NCBI GenBank assembly: GCA_036874045.1
Contig: CM072335.1
Location: forward strand, 13,598,001-13,662,000
Length of the DNA: 64,000 nt
Direction of reading: 5' to 3'
Origin: Cymodocea nodosa
Taxonomy: Eukaryota > Streptophyta > Magnoliopsida > Alismatales > Cymodoceaceae
Shown: in pieces, positions 57,179-64,000 of the stretch
Position numbering within the stretch: position 1 is the first letter of the stretch
How the letters are laid out: every line of letters begins with the position of its first letter
Program-made: the position numbers and the translations under genes
The notes under the pieces: generated by a model
Told to the model about the DNA's origin: nothing
What the model saw: only the letters and a program-made list of their open reading frames with translations
The model's database searches: none

Positions 57179-58257
57179 TGTGTAAAATGCTTAAACTCCA
57201 CATAAAAAGATAAATAGTATTGATGATGTTGTTCACCTCATAGATATTATATACTTATCATAAATATCTAAAGTAATATCTAAATTGCTGCTTAAGATAC
57301 TATGTATTTATTGTAAAATCATAGTAGTATCTTATTGATTTTAAGTAGTTTATCAATTTTAATGGTTTTTACGATTTTAAGTGGAAGTGTAAATGAAAAA
57401 CATTAAATACTTCTGACATTTTGAAATTTTGATTAAGTGCTTTCTTTGAATGAAGGAAAGTGCATATGATTATGCATAAATTTGAATTAATTGATTAAAC
57501 TTGTTGAATAACTTATATGTAACTCATCTTAAACTGTTAATCAAAAGTATAAGCTTATTGAAACTGATTCATATTTTAGTAAAATCATAGAAGTAAAAAT
57601 TGTATGAGATTTGTGTTTTATTGCATCTGTATTAATGGAATACATATATACTTTGCTTAAAATGAAGAGTGCTTACAAAGTGAAAATCTTTGAGAGTTTA
57701 TTGATCAGTTTGATCACGAGCCTTTTGTACTTGAGCAGATAGGTATGTAAGGATTGTTGTCCTAAAAAAGGATTCTTTAAATTTGGAAACCTAAGGTCCT
57801 GATCAGATTTGGGATTGTTGACTGAAAGCTCATTACATGGGTACATTAGAAAGCTCTTGTATGATTCAAGCTTTTCAAACTAACTTTTAAAGAAAATTAT
57901 CAATAATTACTGTTTTGAAAAGAAAAAGTTGTTTCATTAATTACAGATATCTTTGAATCGAATATAGTTTCTACCAATATGACTACTGATTTATTGAATC
58001 AACATTAGCACTTTTGAAAACACTTATTTGAGATACATTCTTTTATTCTCCTTGAATTAATCATATGGAGTTCAAAGTTGTGTTTTGATTCATATATAGT
58101 AGGAATTGATTTTGGAAATCATTTTTGATGAAGTCAGAATAACGGAAGTTTCTGAAAGGAAAATTTAAAAGTATAGTTATACTTAACATCTATTGTTATA
58201 CAAGTATATTTTGTATGTTATTGAATATATAAGAAGTATATTTGTAGGGGGAGGATT
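57179..58257 (+). other. 3' module of copia A2 (noncoding)
   Basis: About 1.1 kb directly after RNase H with no gene. It has copies in A4 (2560-3584, inverted) and A1 (63588-64000, continuing past the window), and it aligns with 32240-33340 in the Athila-like G1 and the matching part of G2. It ends TTTGTAGGGGGAGGATT, a polypurine-like site, where the solo LTR has inserted. Confidence 0.78.
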
Positions 58258-60142
58258 TGTTAGGACCCTAGTATTTTGATAATGCAAAAACCTATGTGAG
58301 GAAACCAAATTGTATTTCACAGATATTATAGCTCAGCAAAAGATCAGAAAGTAGACGAATAGATGGAGAAAGTTCTAGAAGATACTGCTATAAAGCTACA
58401 GGAAAATCAGACAGTTATAGGTCTAAGTGTCCGAAGAGCAAGTTCGAAGCAGCAACAATACTATGGGACAATTAGAAGAATAACTATCCGATTTTACAAA
58501 GCCTTCAGAGAGTTATTTAATCAGACAGTTAAGGGGATTGAATGATCAGATAGTTAAGGAGTTAACTATCTGGAAGCTTAAAGAACTTTTCAGAGAGTTA
58601 CAAGTATAACTATTCGAAAGTTAAGTCATTCAATAAACCACGTGCAGAAATACAGAACGGAAGGACTTGTCGGAGAGTTAGATAACTATCTGAGTTTTCC
58701 TTTTGGAGAGTTAGATAACTATTCGAGTTTTTCGGTAAGTTACAGGCATAACTTTCCAGAACTTAAGTCATTTTATTACGCACATGCAAAATGGAGAAGC
58801 CGGCAGTTGAAAGCTTAAAAGGGAAAATCGGAGAGTTAGATAACTATCCGAAATTTCAAAGAGAGTTTCGGTAAGTTACAGTTTAACTATCCGAAACTTA
58901 AGTTAGTAAATTTCTCACGTGCAGAATTCCAGAAAGATGCTCAAATGGGTTTTTCGGAGAGTTAGAAAGATAACTATCCGAAATTTCAAAAGAATTTCAG
59001 TGAGTTACAGTTTAACCATCCGAAACTTAAGTCACTGAATTTCCCACGTGCAGAATTCCAGAAAGAAGTGCAAATAAGTTTTCAGAGAGTTAGAAAGATA
59101 ACTATCCAAAATCCTAAAGCGTTTCAGTGAGTTACAAGGATAACCATTTGAAACTTAAGTCAGCCTTTATGCACGTGCTGAATTAAAGCAATCGAAAAGT
59201 TAACAGAGACAAACTATCCAACAAGAATATAACTATTCGGTGAGTTACAATTATAAGTATCTGATTGAATGGCAGCTTACATTTAAATATTCTGGAATCC
59301 TACCTGGTAGTAAAGGTTAAGTGATCTTTCGGTGAGTTACAGTTACTCTTCGGAGAGTTGCATAGCTAACTATCCGAAAGAATAGGAAAATCGGGAAGAT
59401 ATCTTGAAACGATTTTCTGAACGGTCACTTGCCGTATTGGGACTTGATCCTCATCAAGTATAGTAGAATACATCTGTTGGAGGAAAATATGATCGTTGTA
59501 TATATCAAGTATATATACAAAATACAGACAACGGATATACGATAGAGCTTACAAGTGAGATTATAGATACAATTACATACAAAGATACAATATACATTGT
59601 AGATCAATTATTGATATAGAAGAAAGCTCAAATTCAGTTCAACAAAGAATCAATTGAAAGCTGGATTTACATGAAGATTCTTAAAGCTCTCCATGTGCTG
59701 AAAGTTTGATCCAAGAAGGATCATTTGGTTCGTGGCTTCAACCTGAAAGCTACATTCAGTTGTTGGTTTGAGTTTCGACCTAAAAACTCAAGAGGTTGGT
59801 TTTCTGGAGTTTATACCTGAAAACTTCTAAGTGTTGGTTTTCTGGAGTTTATACCTGAATACTTCTGTGTGGTTGGTTTTTGCTTCGACCTAAAAGCAAG
59901 TGTGTAAGTGTTGAGACACTTAGTGAAGCCCAAGTGACCCTTGGGGGTTGACTAGCCGAGTTGGTGAACCACCTAAAATTCTCTTGTGTTTCTTACCTTT
60001 ATTTTCGCTGTGCATGATATTTTTATCTGCTTATTACTTATGCAAACTGATTAATCAAATTAGTTAGTAAAGTGAAAAATAAGCTTAAATTCACTCTGTT
60101 CTCCATTCACCCCCCCTTTGGTGAAGCCATTCGTTCCTAACA
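58258..60142 (+). mobile_element. solo LTR of a third copia family (1885 bp)
   Basis: It begins TGTTAGGACCC and ends TTCGTTCCTAACA, with the perfect duplication GGATT at 58253-58257 and 60143-60147. The flanks join up exactly as in A4 (2530-2570 inverted). There is no internal region, PBS or second LTR, so it is a solo LTR left by recombination. The end (CATTCACCCCCCCTTTGGTG) resembles those of LTRs A and B. The short open frames within (58363-58545, 59425-59607) look like chance. Confidence 0.92.
58640..59180 (+). repeat. tandem units of about 129-140 bp in the solo LTR
   Basis: Units are best defined by CAGAATTCCAGAAAG at 58922 and 59051 (129 bases apart), with two looser units before and part of one after. 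Each holds GAGAGTTA followed by TAACTATCCGAAAT, then GTGAGTTACAG followed by TTTAAC(C/T)ATCCGAAAC, then CTTAAGTCA and CACGTGCA. About 15 TAAC(T/C)AT(C/T)CGA-like sites lie between 58480 and 59370. Confidence 0.8.
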
Positions 60143-60660
60143 GGATTAACAATGTCCAAAAATAGATTAATATAATTCAGTATAGAAATCTTGGTTAATC
60201 TGAATTAATATCTTCTTAAAATCTTGAATGAAATAATTTAAAAAGACAAACAAACTATTTTAGATTCAAAGGACAGGAATGTTAGAATAGTTTACAATGT
60301 TTTCAAGAAAATGATAAGGTATAGCTATTGTGATGTGTTCGGAACGTTTCAGTTGGAAGCATCCGAAAATTGTTTTAAGTGTACTAATTAAACGTTATGT
60401 TAGATAAGGTAACGTGTAAAACTACCTCTAGACAACGTTTTACTCGTTTGGTTAGTTAACTCAATGAGTTATACTTGAATATTTTGGGTACCCTTATTGA
60501 ATAAACTTGATTCAATATTTATTTAATATCTAAACCCGACTTCTCTTCACGTTGAGTTATTCACCTAAAACCCTATTTAAACACTTATTACACGGGCACT
60601 TAGGTTATTTGTAAACTTTGTCAAGAAAATATTTTCCGCTTGTTGCTGTTACAACCTACG
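60143..60660 (+). promoter_or_regulatory. region upstream of the A2 accessory gene
   Basis: It continues the 3' module (match to 2219-2530 inverted), with GTTCGGAACGTTTCAGTTGG and ACTCAATGAGTTATAC repeats, then CCTAAAACCCTATTTAAACA and a short leader before ATG at 60664. It is noncoding. Its position in front of a gene remnant suggests a promoter, which is inference. Confidence 0.45.
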
Positions 60661-62101
60661 ACGATGGTCTCCAAGTTCTACAAAGGTCGTGGCAGAGGAA
60701 AAGGCAAAAGCAGAGGAGATGTATAAGGAAAAGAAATAGAAAATGATGAAGTTCAACGCACTTGGTTCAAGAAAATATTTTGAGTGGACAAAATGTTAGC
60801 AAAAATTTATAGAGATTACTTCTTTCCTTAGGGTATATTAGATGAAGTTAGACAAGAACTTCAACATGCTGTTGCAAATATTACATACATGGGTATTCGT
60901 TGCAAATATTACATACATGGGTATTCGTAGTAAATATGATAGAGAATACAGAATGAAATGTGCTGAGATTGCATTTTTGGAATAGTATGCAAAATATTTG
61001 GAAAAAGGTGTAGGTTCATCAACTAGAATTCCTCAAACTCCTATTAGTGGTACACGACTACAACCATTTGAGGAAAAGCATGAATCAGCTATTCCTACCC
61101 CTTTATATTCAAAACAATTAGAATCAAATATTGCTGTTGATAAAAGAAAAGTTGAAAGTCTTCGAAAGGCTATAGCTATAGAAAGTGCTTTTGAAGAACT
61201 AAAGCAGAAAACTTTTATGGAGCAATTTGAAAAGAAAACAACAATACTTGAAGAGGAGAAACAGAAATGTTATAGTAGAAGGAAAATTAGAAAAATTATG
61301 TCTAAGGAAACAAAGTCTATTGAAAAAGGAAAATTAGATAAAAATTTATTTCCAAAGGACAATGTATGTCTAGACATAGACATTGTACCTTATTGTGCAT
61401 CTGATAAACTCATCAGTTCCAAATATACTGAAATTGATGAAGATAATGAGACTTTATTTTCCCTTACTAGAAAGCTTGAGAAGAAATACAAGTCAAATAT
61501 GAGCTCAAGTTTTTCTATTAGTACAAGTCCTAATGATGCAGAAATTGAAAAATTAGAGCATCAGGCACTTGACAATGAACAAGTTATTGCAGATATAATT
61601 GACAATGTTGAGGCAGTAACTAGTTCATAGGCTGAATTGTCTAGAGTAGTAGATATTGAAAATGTTAATACTCTAGAAGAGCTAAAAGTTAACCAGCCTT
61701 CTTCAGAATCTATAGAAGCAGTGTCTGAGAATTCACAGCATGTATTAATGGAAATATCTGTTGAACAAAATGAACAATTACAGACAGATACACCGGCTAT
61801 AGAATTTGTGGAAAAATTGAAATCTGAAGATTCTATAGAGACTAAACAGATGCATGTTGAGCAAATTGAAAATGTTCCTTACACTGTTGAAGCTGAAGAA
61901 TCAAGCTTACCTGAGCAGCTTCAAGAAAATATATTCACAAAGGAACAAAATGACATTCTTTCTACAGAAGAGATTCTTGAAGATGAAATAAATTCAGAAT
62001 CACAACTTCAGGTATCACCTCTTTGTGTACAATATTACAAATTCAAGGTAATTAAATTCATTTTAGATTTGAAGAAGCATTGTAGAAATACAATAATCTG
62101 A
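60661..62101 (+). pseudogene. A2 accessory gene, N-terminal and acidic part
   Basis: The ATG at 60664 gives MVSKFYKGRGRGKGKSRGDV, a basic Gly/Arg-rich start like that of the B copy (MSRCGRRRGRMTK), then stops. KIYRDYFFPxGILDEVRQEL parallels DIYSRYTFSNEILHEIRKAV of B. 60880-60930 holds a 23-base duplication that breaks the frame (GTTGCAAATATTACATACAT twice). Open stretches 60998-61630 and 61637-62101 encode a Ser/Glu-rich acidic segment (FEELKQKTFMEQFEKKTTIL, LQTDTPAIEFVEKLKSEDSI) separated by one TAG. The Transposase_32-like domain seen in B and G1 is missing; LTR A sequence follows at once. Confidence 0.6.
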
Positions 62102-62111
62102 TTACATGTCA

Positions 62112-63118
62112 CGTGAGAGTATAGAGGTCACGTGAGAACTCGTTAAGTTAGATGCTTAAAGGTTAAAATAAGTCACGTGAGAACTCGTTAAGTTAGTGAG
62201 TGAAAGAAGAGACGAACTCGTTAAGTTAGTGTTATACACATGGTGAAATTATAAGTTACGAATGTTATATTGTATCACGTGAGGTGCACATGTTTAACTC
62301 ATTAAGTTAGCAAAACTAAACTCGTTGAGTTGCTATATTGAACACTAAGGCAACGTGTTAGGTTAGCTTATAAAACTTAAGTTGTTATTTTTGCACGTGG
62401 TACAATTCTTATTATAAAAACATTTGTTTATTAATGGTTCGTTGAGTTATCGTAACACAGTGGAGATGGTTTGTTAAGTTTGCGTAACACCACAGACTTA
62501 GTTCGTTAAGTTAGCTACAGTACTTGTCACGTGGAATGGCACATGATGAACTCGTTAAGTTAGAAACGTTAAGTTATATATATACTTGTGTTACTTGTTT
62601 AGTTAACATTAAAGTAACAACTTCTTATTAGACTAATGAAAAATTTTTGGACGAGAAAGTTTATTTTGTAGGAAATTTTTTAGAGATCCAAGATTGATGA
62701 TTAAAGAAAATTCGAAATGTAAACGTGGTTCAGAATGTGTGTATTTCGATGAAGGAAAAAGAAAAGACGTGGAGAAGTGGAAAACTGGTAGTGATTAAAT
62801 GTGGAGGATATGTATGAAATGAAGATACAGTATAAAAGGCATAGAGTTCTCGTTGATCAAACCATCCTTGCACACAAAACGAAAAGTCTTTTCAAGGATC
62901 AAACTATTCCTACCCATCAAACGAAAAATCTTTTCAAGGATCAAAAACACCTCTTCCGGGAATAGCTCTCAGGTGGAAGAAAATTCAGTGAAGCATAAAA
63001 AGGTAAGATTTACGTCACTGAAGATTTGAAGTATCAGAAGAAAGCAAATTTAGTGAAGCATAAAAAGACAAGATATTCGTTACTGAAGAATTGCTAAAGA
63101 AGAAAGAAGAAGAAGAAG
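62112..63118 (+). repeat. LTR A fragment (probable 3' LTR of A2)
   Basis: It matches 41412-42400: CACGTGAGAACTCGTTAAG motifs, TATAAAAGG at 62831-62839 and the AAGCATAAAAAG repeats. The first 310 bases or so are missing, and it breaks off in the GAAGAA run at 63118, losing the last 270 or so. It lies between A2's accessory gene and the remaining RNase H of A1, as expected for A2's 3' LTR after deletions at both ends. Confidence 0.75.
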
Positions 63119-63124
63119 TATAAA

Positions 63125-63587
63125 TGATATACTGATGTTTATTATGTAGGATCAAAATTTGATAGAAAAAGTGCTAGTGGCACATGTCAATTATTGGGAA
63201 ATAATTTGGTGTCATGGTTTAGTAAAAAGCAAAATTGTGTAGCACTTTCTACTACAGAAGCTGAATATGTTGTAGTTGCACTGTGTTGCACTCAAATTCT
63301 ATGGATAAGGCAAACTTTAGAAGATTTTGGATTATCTTATTGTGCAACTGAAATTTTTTGTGAAAGTAATTCTACAATAAATCTTTCCAAAAATCCTGTA
63401 TTATATTCTAGAGCAAAGCATAGTTAGACATCATTTTCTAAGAGATAATGTAATTAAAGGAAAAATTAAATTAGAATTTGTGTCTACTAAAAATCAATTA
63501 GCTAATATATTTACAAAACCTCTAGACGAAAATACATTCTACAACATTAGATTAAATTTTGGTATTTGTAGGCTATGTGATGTGTAA
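63125..63587 (+). pseudogene. end of A1 RNase H
   Basis: It picks up at YTDVYYVGSKFDRKSASGTC and continues SWFSKKQNCVALSTTEAEYV and TQILWIRQTLEDFGLSYCAT (Gln intact, TAG in A2). A small loss after SRAKH shifts the frame. FVSTKNQLANIFTKPLDENT and FGICRLCDV lead to a stop at 63585-63587. Because A1 is broken in RNase H at 41099, this is best read as its continuation, with part of the domain deleted. Confidence 0.75.
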
Positions 63588-64000
63588 AATGCTTAAACTC
63601 CACAAAAAGATAAATATTATTGATGATGTTGTTCATTTCATAGATATTATATACTTTTCATAAATATCTAAGTAATATCTAAACTACTGCTTAGGATACT
63701 ATGTATTTATTGTAAAATCATAGTAGTATCTTATTGATTTTAAGTAGTTTATCAATTTTAATGGTTTTTATGTTTTTAAGTGGAAGTGTAAATGAAAAAT
63801 ATTAAATACTTTTGAAATTCTGAAATTTTGATTAAGTGTTTTCTTTGAATGAAGGAAAGTTTATATGATCATGCATAAATTTGACTTAATTGATTAAACT
63901 TGTAGAATAATTTATATGTAACTCATCTTAAACTGTTAATCAAAAGTATAAGTTTATTGAAACTGATTCATATTTTAGTAAAATCATAGAAGTAAAAATT
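63588..64000 (+). other. 3' module of A1, running off the window
   Basis: Noncoding; close to 57179-57600 of A2 throughout. The rest of the module and A1's 3' LTR are expected beyond the window. Confidence 0.75.

Larger units (their letters stand above)
41100..63118 (+). mobile_element. SIRE-like copia copy A2 (interrupted by G2 and a solo LTR)
   Basis: Its parts are: 5' LTR 41100-42672, PBS 42675, gag 42874-43299 and 53022-53926, protease, integrase, RT-RNase H to 57178, 3' module 57179-58257 and 60143-60480, accessory gene 60661-62101, and a 3' LTR fragment 62112-63118. It is inserted in RNase H of A1 (left flank GTTCT, 41095-41099). The right LTR end is deleted, so the target duplication cannot be confirmed. 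Confidence 0.8.
17734..64000 (+). mobile_element. SIRE-like copia copy A1 (multiply interrupted host of later insertions)
   Basis: Its parts are: 5' LTR 17734-18439 and 35276-36180 (split by G1), PBS 36183, gag 36380-37360, spacer, protease, integrase, RT to 41099, then A2 as an insertion, then the end of RNase H and the 3' region at 63125-64000. RNase H breaks at MIGS before A2 and resumes further on at YTDVYYVGSKFDRK after it. The insertion therefore sits within A1, and about 200 bp of RNase H plus the end of A2's 3' LTR were deleted at the right joint. The 3' LTR lies beyond the window. Confidence 0.75.

Noticed and set aside
58363-58545. 60-codon frame at the start of the solo LTR
   Set aside because: It is made of the repeated GAGAGTTA/TAACTATCCGA units and has no coding signature.
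1-64000. Alternative genetic code with TAG as a sense codon
   Set aside because: TAG replaces Trp as well as Gln, and TGA and TAA also occur at Trp, Arg and Gln positions, so mutation is the simpler reading.

Overview
The window is plant nuclear DNA made almost entirely of LTR retrotransposons nested inside one another. No unambiguous free-standing host gene, rRNA, tRNA gene or CRISPR array is visible. Evidence for a flowering-plant genome: Ty1/copia elements of the SIRE and Tork types, Ty3/gypsy elements of the Athila type, an initiator-Met primer-binding site (PBS) in the copia elements, a tRNA-Asp PBS in the gypsy elements, an F-box reading frame, and strongly AT-rich sequence. The species cannot be told from the sequence.

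Layout, using names coined here. 1-2218 (+): remnant of a Tork/Tnt1-like copia pol. 2219-4314 (-): 3' part of a SIRE-like copia, A4. 4315-15996 (-): a second SIRE-like family, B, with both LTRs, PBS, gag, protease, integrase, RT, RNase H and a downstream accessory gene. 15997-17733 (+): integrase-RT part of SIRE-like copy A3, cut by copy A1 (+), whose 5' LTR starts at 17734. A1's LTR is itself split by an Athila-like element, G1 (18440-35275). A1 continues 35276-41099 and is cut in RNase H by copy A2 (+, from 41100). A2's gag is split by a second Athila-like element, G2 (43300-53021, minus strand, perfect AGATG duplication). A2 continues 53022-58257, is split by a solo LTR of a third copia family (58258-60142, perfect GGATT duplication), and runs on to about 63118. 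The end of A1's RNase H then reappears at 63125-64000.

The most unusual content is in G1 and G2. G1 has Athila-type protease, RT, RNase H and integrase directly after the 5' LTR, but the capsid part of gag lies downstream of integrase. Between integrase and capsid is an accessory gene resembling the putative plant transposon protein domain (Transposase_32-like). After capsid is a reading frame of about 377 codons with an F-box at its N-terminus. G2 keeps the order capsid then F-box but has lost about 7 kb (RT, RNase H, integrase, accessory gene, start of capsid). The accessory gene also occurs after pol in copia family B, and an N-terminal version occurs after pol in A2. A noncoding 3' module of about 1 kb is likewise shared between the Athila-like and SIRE-like elements. 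Module exchange between gypsy and copia elements at the env position is the best explanation I have.

All families also carry many short inverted repeats of the form X8-GTTA-N4-TAAC-X8', with arms such as TCCGTTGA, CTCGTGGA and TTCGGATA, in their LTRs and in front of accessory genes. They look like shared cis-regulatory or RNA-structure elements. Decay of the genes is mostly by TAG/TGA/TAA at former CAG, CAA, CGA or TGG codons, as expected from deamination of methylated cytosine. Some of these stops are shared between separately inserted copies.
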